NCBI RefSeq assembly: GCF_947495205.1
Contig: NZ_CANLXV010000002.1
Location: 1 to 64,000 of the forward strand
DNA length: 64,000 bases
Reading direction: 5' to 3'
Source of the DNA: an uncultured Polaribacter sp.
GTDB lineage: Bacteria; Bacteroidota; Bacteroidia; Flavobacteriales; Flavobacteriaceae
This document shows, piece by piece, positions 45,000 to 53,049 of the stretch. The notes under the pieces are model-generated. The model saw nothing but the letters and a program-made list of their open reading frames with translations, searched no databases and was not told the DNA's origin. How positions within the stretch are numbered: position 1 is the first letter of the stretch; each line of letters opens with the position of its first letter. The translations under genes and the position numbers were made by a program.

Positions 45000-45962
45000 T
45001 TCTACATCCTCTGCATCTACCCAATTTTTCTTTTGAGTAACTGTTCCTTTATTTAAAACCATAATTCCTGGGTTTGCACGAATCATAGTTTTTAATGTGG
45101 TTTCATCACAAAAAAGAAAATCAAACGCTAAATTGTGTTCTTTTTTTGCTGCTAATAAATCATCTGTAAAAGATGCAGAAACACCATAAACAGTATAACC
45201 TTTTGCTATGGCTTTATCTGTTATATTTTTAATCTTGGCAAAACCTTCTTTATTTGCTTTTTCTAAATTGTAAACAATTACCAACATTACCTTTTCTTTA
45301 TCTAAAAGTATTGGTGCCAAGTCTTCTTGCTCGTTTTCTAGAACAAAATCATGCACTGGCGGAATAGAACCATCTGCTGGATATTGCATTCCTTCTTGCA
45401 AATTCTTGCCTATAGCATAAGCTCTAAAATCTACAATTGGCAAATGCGTTAACACATGTTGTACAATAAACAGAAAAACAAATAAAGATAAAAAGGTAAT
45501 TACTTTTGGTATTTTACCGGCAAAAATTGGTTTAATTACAGCTACCTTTATTACTAACAAAAGAATTAATGCAATAAGAATTATGTTTTTATAAAAAGTT
45601 TCCCAAGGTGTTAATTTTATGGCATCTCCAAAACAACCACAATCTGTAACTTTGTTATAATACGCAGAATACCATGTTAAAAATAAGAATATTAACGTAA
45701 TAAAAAACAGACTCCAAACGGTTACTTTAGGTTTGTAACCAACCAAAATCATAACTCCTAAAAGAATTTCTGCAATAATTAACAATATTGCAAAAGGTAA
45801 TGCATAAGGCACTAAAAATTCCATATTTAAAACACCTTCAGAAAAGTATTCTTGAAATTTATATTGGGAACCAATTGGATCTACCAATTTTACAAAGCCC
45901 GAAAAAATAAACAAGGCACCTACTATTATTCTTGAGAGTTGTACTAGTATTTTCAAAATCAT
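44994..45962 (-). CDS. BT_3928-family DoxX/MauE-like membrane protein with thioredoxin-like tail
   Basis: 322 residues. Four membrane helices of DoxX/MauE type (about 5-160, including RIIVGALFIFSGFVKLVDP and CGCFGDAIKLTPWETFYKN) are followed by a further helix and a C-terminal region (about 210-322) resembling a thioredoxin fold. The CxxC of a thioredoxin is absent there. The CGCFG pair in the membrane part may act in quinone or thiol redox. Second in a two-gene run behind the DUF1599 gene. Confidence 0.85.
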   Translation of the reverse strand: MILKILVQLSRIIVGALFIFSGFVKLVDPIGSQYKFQEYFSEGVLNMEFLVPYALPFAILLIIAEILLGVMILVGYKPKVTVWSLFFITLIFLFLTWYSAYYNKVTDCGCFGDAIKLTPWETFYKNIILIALILLLVIKVAVIKPIFAGKIPKVITFLSLFVFLFIVQHVLTHLPIVDFRAYAIGKNLQEGMQYPADGSIPPVHDFVLENEQEDLAPILLDKEKVMLVIVYNLEKANKEGFAKIKNITDKAIAKGYTVYGVSASFTDDLLAAKKEHNLAFDFLFCDETTLKTMIRANPGIMVLNKGTVTQKKNWVDAEDVEL

Positions 45963-46092
45963 GTTTGTATTATTATTTACTTATTTGCAATGCAATATTT
46001 TTGTTTGATATTTTTAAAGTTCTTTACGTAAGCAATCAAAAACTAAAATAATTATAGCCTAAGAATTAGTAAACTTTAAACCCAAAAAAACG

Positions 46093-46632
46093 CTACGCCA
46101 AATGTATCATTGCAAAAACCGCATAATTAATCATATCTTGGTAATTTGCGTCAATACCTTCAGAAACAATAGTTTTTCCTTTATTGTCTTCAATTTGTTT
46201 TACGCGTAATAATTTCTGCAAAATTAAATCTGTTAAGCTAGATACACGCATATCTCTCCAAGCTTCGCCATAATCATGGTTTTTATTTAGCATTAAATCT
46301 TTGGTTATTTTAATATGCTTATCATAAAAAATAGTGGCGTCTTCAACATTTAAATCTGGGTTTTCTACTACACCTTTTTCTAGTTGAATTAAAGCCATAA
46401 TGGAATAATTAATGATTCCAATAAATTCAGATTTTTCACCTTCATCTACCTTTCTAACCTCATTTTCTTGCAATTGCCTAATTCTAGTTGCCTTAATAAA
46501 AATTTGATCAGTTAAAGAAGGCAAACGTAAAATTCTCCATGCACTTCCATAATCGCTCATTTTTTTAATAAACAAACTTCTACATTCCCCTATAACAGCA
46601 TCATATTGCTTTGCAGTATCTTGCTTTTTCAT
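46093..46632 (-). CDS. DUF1599 protein with tandem-duplicated domain
   Basis: 179 residues made of two copies of the same ~80-residue domain: MSDYGSAWRILRLPSLTDQIFIKATRIRQL near 30-60 and HDYGEAWRDMRVSSLTDLILQKLLRVKQIE near 118-147. The family is also called nucleotide modification associated domain 1, but its activity is not established. Followed at 130 bases by the BT_3928-family gene and divergent from LOG and folP, a neighbourhood common in this family of bacteria. Confidence 0.87.
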   Translation of the reverse strand: MKKQDTAKQYDAVIGECRSLFIKKMSDYGSAWRILRLPSLTDQIFIKATRIRQLQENEVRKVDEGEKSEFIGIINYSIMALIQLEKGVVENPDLNVEDATIFYDKHIKITKDLMLNKNHDYGEAWRDMRVSSLTDLILQKLLRVKQIEDNKGKTIVSEGIDANYQDMINYAVFAMIHLA

Positions 46633-46716
46633 AAATTAAAAAAGTATTTCCCCAAAAATACTAAATACTCTAGGCTTTTCTTTTATTTTTACAAAAGAAT
46701 TTTAAATACTAATCAT

Positions 46717-47298
46717 TTGAAAAGAGTTGTTGTTTTTTGTGGGTCTAGCCTTGGTTTTAATACTATTTACAAAGAAACTGCTATTGAATTAGGTAACTAT
46801 TTTGCTAAAAACAATATTGGCTTGGTTTACGGAGGTGGTAAAATAGGAATGATGGGCGCCATAGCAGATACAATTCTAGATCAAAACGGAGAAGTTATTG
46901 GTGTAATTCCTAAATTATTAGAAAAAGAAGAAGTTATACATCCTGGTGTTAAAGAAATGATAGTTTGCGACAAAATGAGCGATCGAAAAGTAATTATGAG
47001 CAAATTAATAGACGGTTACATTACACTTCCTGGAGGTTTTGGCACGTTAGATGAACTTTTTGAAGCACTTACCTTAAACCAATTACAGATAGAACAAAAA
47101 CCAATTGGCTTATTAAATGTAAATGGTTTTTTTGATGCAATGCTGCAACAAATAGATAAAATGATTGATGAAGGTTACATAAAACCCATAAATAAAAAAT
47201 TGCTAATTGTTGCCAATTCAGTAGAAACATTAATGCAGCAAATGCGCAACTATACAGCACCAAAAATTAGCCATGTTATAAATAAAGTTGTAAAATAA
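46717..47298 (+). CDS. LOG family protein (TIGR00730 Rossmann fold)
   Basis: 193 residues from a TTG at 46717 (LKRVVVFCGSSLG). The longer frame from 46606 would overlap the DUF1599 start and lacks similarity. The signature GGGKIGMMG (near 43-51) and PGGFGTLDELFEALT (near 104-118) mark the family of cytokinin-riboside-monophosphate phosphoribohydrolases, which in bacteria cleave nucleoside monophosphates. The in vivo substrate is not predictable. folP starts two bases after its stop. Confidence 0.9.
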   Translation: MKRVVVFCGSSLGFNTIYKETAIELGNYFAKNNIGLVYGGGKIGMMGAIADTILDQNGEVIGVIPKLLEKEEVIHPGVKEMIVCDKMSDRKVIMSKLIDGYITLPGGFGTLDELFEALTLNQLQIEQKPIGLLNVNGFFDAMLQQIDKMIDEGYIKPINKKLLIVANSVETLMQQMRNYTAPKISHVINKVVK

Positions 47299-47299
47299 A

Positions 47300-48121
47300 A
47301 TGACAATAAATTGTAAAGGCACACTTGTAGATTTAAGCACACCCAAAGTAATGGGTATTTTAAACATTACACCAGATTCTTTTTATGACGGTGGTAAATA
47401 TAAAAACGCCTCAGACATATTAAAACAAACCGAAAAAATGCTCTCAGAAGGTGCAACATTTATAGATGTTGGCGCCTACTCTTCTAGACCAGGAGCAAAA
47501 CACATTAGCCAAGAAAAAGAATTGCAAAGAATTTTGCCTGTAATTAATTTATTACTAAAAAATTTTCCTGATATTATACTTTCTGTAGATACTTTTAGAA
47601 GTAAAATTGCGCAAGAAACCGTACTTGCAGGTGCAGCAATTATTAATGATATTTCTGGTGGAAAAATGGACGAAAACATGTTTAAAACTGTTGCAAAACT
47701 GCAAGTACCTTATATTTTAATGCACATGTTAGGCACGCCACAAAACATGCAGAAAAACCCAGTTTACAAAGATGTAAACAAAGAAATTATAACGTTTTTT
47801 GCAGAACAAATCTTTAAATTACACCAACTAAAACAAAACGATATTATTATAGATATGGGCTTTGGTTTTGGCAAAACAATTGCACACAATTACGAGATTT
47901 TAAAAAACTTAGCACTATATAAAAGTTTAGACGCACCAATTTTAGCAGGTATATCTAGAAAATCTATGTTGTACAAAACCTTAGATATTTCTGCACAAGA
48001 AGCCCTAAACGCAACAACCTCTGCAAATACTATTGCGCTTTTAAACGGCGCAAATATTTTACGCGTGCACGATGTTAAAGAAGCCACAGAAGCCATAAAA
48101 ATTGTAAATCAAGTATTGTAG
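47300..48121 (+). CDS. folP: Dihydropteroate synthase
   Basis: 273 residues. It joins p-aminobenzoate to the pterin diphosphate in folate synthesis, and is the sulfonamide target. Motifs: MGILNITPDSFYDGGK (18-33), DVGAYSSRPGA, and IDMGFGFGKTIAHN with GISRKSMLY. Spaced by one base from the LOG gene, so the two are co-transcribed. cdaA follows after a 356-base gap with a repeat. Confidence 0.97.
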   Translation: MTINCKGTLVDLSTPKVMGILNITPDSFYDGGKYKNASDILKQTEKMLSEGATFIDVGAYSSRPGAKHISQEKELQRILPVINLLLKNFPDIILSVDTFRSKIAQETVLAGAAIINDISGGKMDENMFKTVAKLQVPYILMHMLGTPQNMQKNPVYKDVNKEIITFFAEQIFKLHQLKQNDIIIDMGFGFGKTIAHNYEILKNLALYKSLDAPILAGISRKSMLYKTLDISAQEALNATTSANTIALLNGANILRVHDVKEATEAIKIVNQVL

Positions 48122-48140
48122 TTTTTTTTGAAGCAAAATC

Positions 48141-48203
48141 GCGCTTTCCGCTATATCTTTTTGTCGTACCTCCAAAAAGGATGTCGCTTCAATCCCGGCT
48201 AGA
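48141..48203. repeat. Interspersed hairpin repeat, copy B
   Basis: GCTTTCCGCTATATCTTTTT, an 11-base loop, then AAAAAGGATGTCGCTTCAATCC and GGCTA. Shortest of the three copies. Outer ends match copies at 1793 and 59024. Confidence 0.75.
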
Positions 48204-48477
48204 TTGGTTTGCTAGCTATTGGTATAATCAGCTGCAAAAGGCCACATCAAACTACAAATAGAAATCTTAAAAACCAATTCGTAAAGAAATCTAAAAGTAT
48301 AACCTTTTTGCAAAAAAATTAATACCACAACATTTTAACCTTTCAAACATATGCAAGAAAAGGTAGGTAGAATTAAAACAAAATACATTCTTCTATTTTC
48401 AAACTCAGAAATCAATTTTTCATATTGTGCTCCCAAATAATTATTAGTACTTTAGCCTAAAATGTTACCTCATTTCC
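48204..48477. other. Rest of folP-cdaA gap
   Basis: 274 AT-rich bases with no open frame. A weak promoter candidate for cdaA (TTG near 48427 with TACTTTAG about 20 bases on) is the only signal seen. Confidence 0.4.
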
Positions 48478-49254
48478 ATGTTCGATTTTATTGAATTTTC
48501 TTTATTAGACGTTTTAGACATATTGTTAGTAGCAACATTACTCTATTACACCTACAAACTTTTAAAAGGAACAGTAGCCATTAATATTGTAATTGGTATT
48601 GCATTTATTTTCTTAATCTGGAAAATTACACAAGCTCTTAAAATGGAAATGTTAAGTGGTATTTTGGGTTATTTACTCTCTGGAGGTGTTATTGCGTTAA
48701 TTATTGTATTTCAACAAGAAATACGTAAATTTTTATTAATGATTGGTACCACAAACTTTACCAATAAGCGTAATTTTTTAAAACAACTTAAATTTTTACA
48801 AACAGAAATTAATTCAGAAATAGATACAGAGACAATCTTAGAAGCCTGTAAAAAAATGGCTACTTCTAAAACAGGTGCTTTAATTGTTATTGAAAGAACC
48901 AATAGTTTAGATTTCTTAATTAATACTGGTGATAAAATGAATGCTCTTTTAAACGAGGCACTTTTAGAAAGTATTTTCTATAAAAACAGCCCTTTACATG
49001 ATGGTGCTTTAATTATTAGAGATAATAATATTGTAGCAACCAGAGTTATTTTACCTATTTCTGATAGTACAAAAATTCCTGCAAGATTTGGTTTAAGGCA
49101 TAGAGCAGCAATTGGTGTATCAGAAAAAACAGATGCAGTTTGCTTATTAGTATCTGAAGAAACTGGAGAAATTTCTTATATAAAAGACGGTGGCTTTGTG
49201 CTTTATAAAGATATTATTGAGCTTAATGAGAAATTTAAAAAAGATTTAATGTAA
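48478..49254 (+). CDS. cdaA: Diadenylate cyclase CdaA
   Basis: 258 residues. Three N-terminal membrane helices (about 10-85) precede a DisA_N domain with the catalytic DGA (175-177, PLHDGALII) and RHR (207-209). It makes the second messenger c-di-AMP at the membrane. The usual Firmicute partner cdaR is not adjacent. In this group the gene commonly stands next to folP, as here. Confidence 0.95.
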   Translation: MFDFIEFSLLDVLDILLVATLLYYTYKLLKGTVAINIVIGIAFIFLIWKITQALKMEMLSGILGYLLSGGVIALIIVFQQEIRKFLLMIGTTNFTNKRNFLKQLKFLQTEINSEIDTETILEACKKMATSKTGALIVIERTNSLDFLINTGDKMNALLNEALLESIFYKNSPLHDGALIIRDNNIVATRVILPISDSTKIPARFGLRHRAAIGVSEKTDAVCLLVSEETGEISYIKDGGFVLYKDIIELNEKFKKDLM

Positions 49255-49280
49255 AAAAAGGTTCTCAAATGAGAACCTTT
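49253..49280 (-). terminator. Terminator between cdaA and the repeat lipoprotein
   Basis: GGTTCTC, AAAT loop, GAGAACC. The longer U-run is on the minus strand (lipoprotein side), with four T on the plus side, so it probably serves both. Confidence 0.8.
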
Positions 49281-49305
49281 TAAATTATTAAAAGTGCGCT
49301 AATTA

Positions 49306-49941
49306 TTACTTACCAGCAGCAGTCAACTTAGATTTTATCGTAGCTATTACACTATTATATTTTGTTAATTCAGCCGCATTTAAACTAGATGATAACTCTT
49401 TACCTTTTGCTAATAACTCGGCTCCTTTAGGCGCCAACTGAGATATTTTTAAGGTGTTACCTTTTGCTGCAATATAATCTTTTGCATAAGCTGCATATTC
49501 TTTTAAATTTTCTGTAACTGCAGGATTAGAAAATGTAGGTATAGTAACTCCTTCTAATTTAGAACTTACCATATCTTTTGCTCCTTCAACTGCAGTATTC
49601 GCTGCGTCTTTTGCACTATCTACTGCAGTATTTGCTGCATCCTTTACATTGTTTACAGCAGCATTTGCTGCATCTTTTGTTGCGTCTACTGCACTATTTG
49701 CTGCATCTTTTGCGCCATCTACTACAGCATTTGCTCCGTCTTTTGTTGCATCTACAACTGTTTTGGTTGCATCTTTTGCACCATCAACCACAGCATTTGC
49801 TGCATCTTTTGTTGCGTCTGCAGCTTCACCCGCTGTTTCTACTGTAGCGTCTTTTAAGTTTTTTGCCCCTTCTGTAGCTTTTTTACATGACGTAAATACT
49901 AGTGCTGAAACTACAAAAATTGATAATACTGTTTTTTTCAT
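49306..49941 (-). CDS. Lipoprotein with 11-residue LEA-like repeats
   Basis: 211 residues. A lipoprotein signal ends at Cys19 (ALVFTSC). Residues 45-121 are seven in-register 11-residue repeats of the pattern KDAANxAVDxA, strongly amphipathic helix-formers resembling late-embryogenesis-abundant (group 3) or apolipoprotein-type repeats. A non-repeat C-terminal domain (about 130-211) ends in TIKSKLTAAGK. It could protect or coat a membrane under desiccation, freezing or salt stress, but this is inference. It converges with cdaA. The function is unknown. Confidence 0.82.
   Translation of the reverse strand: MKKTVLSIFVVSALVFTSCKKATEGAKNLKDATVETAGEAADATKDAANAVVDGAKDATKTVVDATKDGANAVVDGAKDAANSAVDATKDAANAAVNNVKDAANTAVDSAKDAANTAVEGAKDMVSSKLEGVTIPTFSNPAVTENLKEYAAYAKDYIAAKGNTLKISQLAPKGAELLAKGKELSSSLNAAELTKYNSVIATIKSKLTAAGK
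49579..49809 (-). repeat. 33-bp coding tandem repeats (7 units)
   Basis: Exactly seven 33-bp units (231 bp) encode residues 45-121 of the lipoprotein. Units vary by synonymous and conservative changes, so the array is old or under selection rather than freshly expanded. Confidence 0.85.
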
Positions 49942-49989
49942 CTGTTAATTTGTTAATTAGTTTTTGAATAACAAATGTAACTAAAAATA

Positions 49990-51756
49990 CTAAGAAGCTA
50001 CATCTAAACTAAATTGCTTATTGTAAAGGTTTTTATAATAACCGTTTTCTTTCTCTAAAAGTACTGCATGTGTTCCTTCTTCAACAATAAGACCTTTATC
50101 CATTACAATAATTTTATCTGCTTGTTTTATAGTGGCTAATCTATGCGCAATTACAATAGAAGTTCTATCTTTTGTTATTGTTTCTGTTGCGTATTGTATC
50201 ATTTGTTCTGCATGTGCATCTACAGAAGAAGTGGCCTCATCTAAAATTAAAATACTTGGTTTGCTTACATATGCTCTTAAAAAAGCAATTAATTGTCTTT
50301 GACCAGATGATAACATTGCACCACGTTCTTTTACGTTATAATGATAACCACCTGGAAGCGTCATTATAAAATCGTGAATTCCTATTTGCTTAGCTGCTTC
50401 AATTACAATTTCTTCTGTAATAGAGCTATCTTTTAAAGTAATATTATTTAAAATTGAATCTGAAAACAAGAAAACATCTTGCAAAACAATGGCAACTTGA
50501 TTTCTTAACGTATCTAATTTATAATTATCTATAGCCAGATCATCTACAGAAATTGTACCGCTGTTAATTTCGTAAAAACGATTAATTAAGTTTATAATTG
50601 TTGATTTTCCTGCGCCTGTTGCACCAACAATAGCAACTGTTTGTCCACTTTTTACCTCTAAATTTATTCCTTTTAACACTTCCTCTCCTTCTACATAACT
50701 AAACCTAACATCTTTAAAACTAATATTTCCTTTTAAGTTGGTTGCTTTAATTGTTCCATTCTTAGAAATAGCACTTTCTGTATCAATAATTTTAAAAACA
50801 CGCTCACCAGAAACAATACCCATTTGCAATTGGTTAAACTTATCTGCAATTTGTCTTAAAGGTCTAAATAGCATTTGTGCCATTTGTACAAATGCCATTA
50901 CAGTTCCTGGACCAGGAACCTGGTTACCAATTACCTGTTTACTACCAAACCAAACAATTAAACCAATACCAATTGATGATAAAATCTCTGCAATGGGAAA
51001 GAAAATAGAAAAATACCAAATGGTTTTTACGTAAGCTTCTTTGTGCTTATTGTTTATTTCTTTAAAATTCTTGTATTCTATTTTTTCGCGATTAAATAAT
51101 TGCACAATTTTCATTCCTGTAACCCTTTCTTGCACAAAACCATTTAAATTGGCTACTTGATTTCTAACTTCTTGAAAAGTAGCTTTTATAGCTTTTTGGA
51201 AAACTTTAGTCGCATACAAAAGTATTGGTAAAACAGCAACGGCAACAAAAGCCAACTTCCAATTTAAAATAAACATTACTATAATTACTGCAAACATTTG
51301 TAGCACATCACTAACAATTGTAAAAACACCAGAACTAAAAAATGCTGCTATTGTTTCTATATCGCTTACTACTCTAGTTACCAATTTACCAACAGAATTC
51401 TTATCAAAATAAGACATTCTAAATTGTAGAATATGACGAAATATTTTAGCTCTAATATCTCGTATAATATGTTGCCCAACCCAGTTTGCGTAATAAATAA
51501 AACTAAATCTAAATAAAACTTCTAATAATAAAACCCCTAGCATTAACATTACATTAAAAACTAAACCATCTAAATCTTTATTTGTAATATAAATATCTAC
51601 AGTTTCTTTTAAAATTATAGGCGTTAATAGAGCCACACCTGCTAAAGTAATGGTTGAAGCTGTCGCGATAAAGAAGTTTAATTTGTACTTTTTTGCAAAA
51701 CTCATTAATCGCAAAAAAATTTGCATATCAAAAGCATTTCCGGTTTTATTTGCCAA
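49990..51756 (-). CDS. ABC exporter (fused permease and ATPase)
   Basis: 588 residues. Six membrane helices (about 20-310) are followed by a nucleotide-binding domain with Walker A GATGAGKST (near 377), signature LSSGQ (canonical LSGGQ) and Walker B ILILDEATSSVD. Type IV exporter half-transporter that works as a dimer. Similar to MsbA or multidrug exporters. Lipid A export is not specifically supported. It starts 3 bases after the truA stop, so the two are co-transcribed. Confidence 0.93.
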   Translation of the reverse strand: MANKTGNAFDMQIFLRLMSFAKKYKLNFFIATASTITLAGVALLTPIILKETVDIYITNKDLDGLVFNVMLMLGVLLLEVLFRFSFIYYANWVGQHIIRDIRAKIFRHILQFRMSYFDKNSVGKLVTRVVSDIETIAAFFSSGVFTIVSDVLQMFAVIIVMFILNWKLAFVAVAVLPILLYATKVFQKAIKATFQEVRNQVANLNGFVQERVTGMKIVQLFNREKIEYKNFKEINNKHKEAYVKTIWYFSIFFPIAEILSSIGIGLIVWFGSKQVIGNQVPGPGTVMAFVQMAQMLFRPLRQIADKFNQLQMGIVSGERVFKIIDTESAISKNGTIKATNLKGNISFKDVRFSYVEGEEVLKGINLEVKSGQTVAIVGATGAGKSTIINLINRFYEINSGTISVDDLAIDNYKLDTLRNQVAIVLQDVFLFSDSILNNITLKDSSITEEIVIEAAKQIGIHDFIMTLPGGYHYNVKERGAMLSSGQRQLIAFLRAYVSKPSILILDEATSSVDAHAEQMIQYATETITKDRTSIVIAHRLATIKQADKIIVMDKGLIVEEGTHAVLLEKENGYYKNLYNKQFSLDVAS

Positions 51757-51759
51757 AAT

Positions 51760-52485
51760 CTAATATTTTATTTGTGTTAAAAACAAGCCTTTTGCGGGCA
51801 CAGATAAACCTGCGTTTCCTCTATTTTTACTTTCTATAATTGCTCTAAACTCTTCTACTGTAATTTTACCTAAACCAACATCTACTAAAGTGCCAACTAT
51901 GGCTCTTACCATATTTCGTAAAAAACGATTTGCCGAAATATAAAAGGTTAACAAATTTCCTTCTTGTTTCCAAACTGCTTCTGTAACATCGCAATTAAAG
52001 GTATATACTTCTGTTTTTACTTTAGAAAAAGTTTGAAAATTGGTATAATCTAATAATAAGCGTGCAGCAGCATTCATTTTTTGTAGATCTAATTGTTGTG
52101 AGTGAATTTGCCATGAAAAATCTAACAAAAAAGGATTTCTACCTAACCAAATCCTATACTCATAACTTCTAGACAAGGCATTAAAACGTGCATGATATTC
52201 ATCTGCTACCAAAAAAACTTTGGCCACTGTAATATCATTTGGCAAAATAGAATTCAGTTTAAAAATAACATCTCCTTTTAGTGCTTTGTTTACATTAAAA
52301 TGCGCAAACATTTGTATTGCATGTACACCAGTATCTGTTCTTCCTGCACCTACCACTTCTATTTTTTCTTGCAAAATAGTACTAATAGCATAATTCATTT
52401 TTTCTTGAACAGATATTGCATCTGGTTGAATTTGCCAACCATGATAATTTTTTCCGTTATAAGATAGTTCTATAAAATACCTCAA
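51760..52485 (-). CDS. truA: tRNA pseudouridine synthase A
   Basis: 241 residues from the TTG at 52485 (LRYFIELSYNGKNYHGWQIQ), the usual TruA start. A longer frame from 52578 runs into the divergent gene. The catalytic Asp lies in AGRTDTGVHA (near 50), with FNALSRSYEYRI and NRFLRNMVRAIVGTL. Modifies U38-U40 of tRNAs. A TAATTTTG -7 box on the minus strand at 52507-52514 gives a leader of only about 15 bases. Confidence 0.93.
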   Translation of the reverse strand: MRYFIELSYNGKNYHGWQIQPDAISVQEKMNYAISTILQEKIEVVGAGRTDTGVHAIQMFAHFNVNKALKGDVIFKLNSILPNDITVAKVFLVADEYHARFNALSRSYEYRIWLGRNPFLLDFSWQIHSQQLDLQKMNAAARLLLDYTNFQTFSKVKTEVYTFNCDVTEAVWKQEGNLLTFYISANRFLRNMVRAIVGTLVDVGLGKITVEEFRAIIESKNRGNAGLSVPAKGLFLTQIKY

Positions 52486-52547
52486 AAATTTTGTTTTTGT
52501 AGTATTCAAAATTACGGAATTTATTTTGTTATTAGTATTTTTGAACT

Positions 52548-53045
52548 GTGAAGAAAATCTTATTATTATCCGACACACATAGTTATATTGATAACCAAAT
52601 TTTAAAATTTGTAAAACAAGCGGATGAAGTTTGGCATGCTGGTGATATTGGCGATTTAAAAGTTACTGATGCTATAAAAAAGCTAAAACCTTTACGTTGT
52701 GTTTATGGCAATATAGATGATAAAGATGCACGGTTAGAGTTTCCTTTAGACTTAAGATTTAATGTTGAAAATATTTCGGTTTGGATAACTCATATTGGAG
52801 GCTACCCTAATAGATACAAACCTAGAATTAAAGAAGAGATAGAAAAAAAACCACCAAAACTTTTTATTTGTGGACACTCACATATTTTAAAGGTTCAATA
52901 TGATAAAAAACTAAATTTATTACACCTAAATCCTGGAGCTGCAGGTAACCATGGTTTTCATAAAATAAGAACTATGTTACGCTTTGAATTACACAAGGGA
53001 GAAATAAAAAATTTAGAAATTATTGAGTTAGCAAAACGCGGGTAA
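52548..53045 (+). CDS. YfcE-family metallophosphoesterase
   Basis: 165 residues from a GTG at 52548. Metal-site motifs: LLSDTHSYID (5-14), HAGDIGDLK, YGNIDDKD and ICGHSHILK. Small phosphodiesterase of the YfcE/MJ0936 type, natural substrate unknown. A TAttTTTG box at 52536-52543 would start transcription almost at the GTG, so the mRNA may be leaderless. Confidence 0.92.
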   Translation: MKKILLLSDTHSYIDNQILKFVKQADEVWHAGDIGDLKVTDAIKKLKPLRCVYGNIDDKDARLEFPLDLRFNVENISVWITHIGGYPNRYKPRIKEEIEKKPPKLFICGHSHILKVQYDKKLNLLHLNPGAAGNHGFHKIRTMLRFELHKGEIKNLEIIELAKRG

Positions 53046-53049
53046 TATA

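Noticed and set aside
46606..46716. N-terminal extension of the LOG gene
   Set aside because: It overlaps the divergent DUF1599 start, and the family begins at KRVVVFCGSSLG.
49579..49809. 33-bp regular repeats resembling a CRISPR array
   Set aside because: There are no spacers. The units are contiguous, in frame and encode an 11-residue repeat of a lipoprotein.
49578..49948. Plus-strand open frames (Leu/His-rich, and Ala/Ser/Thr-rich) over the lipoprotein gene
   Set aside because: They are shadows of the repeated minus-strand gene. Their composition is an artefact of the 33-bp periodicity.
52486..52578. Longer TruA N-terminus from 52578
   Set aside because: It overlaps the start of the divergent phosphoesterase gene and its promoter, and the extra residues are not TruA-like.
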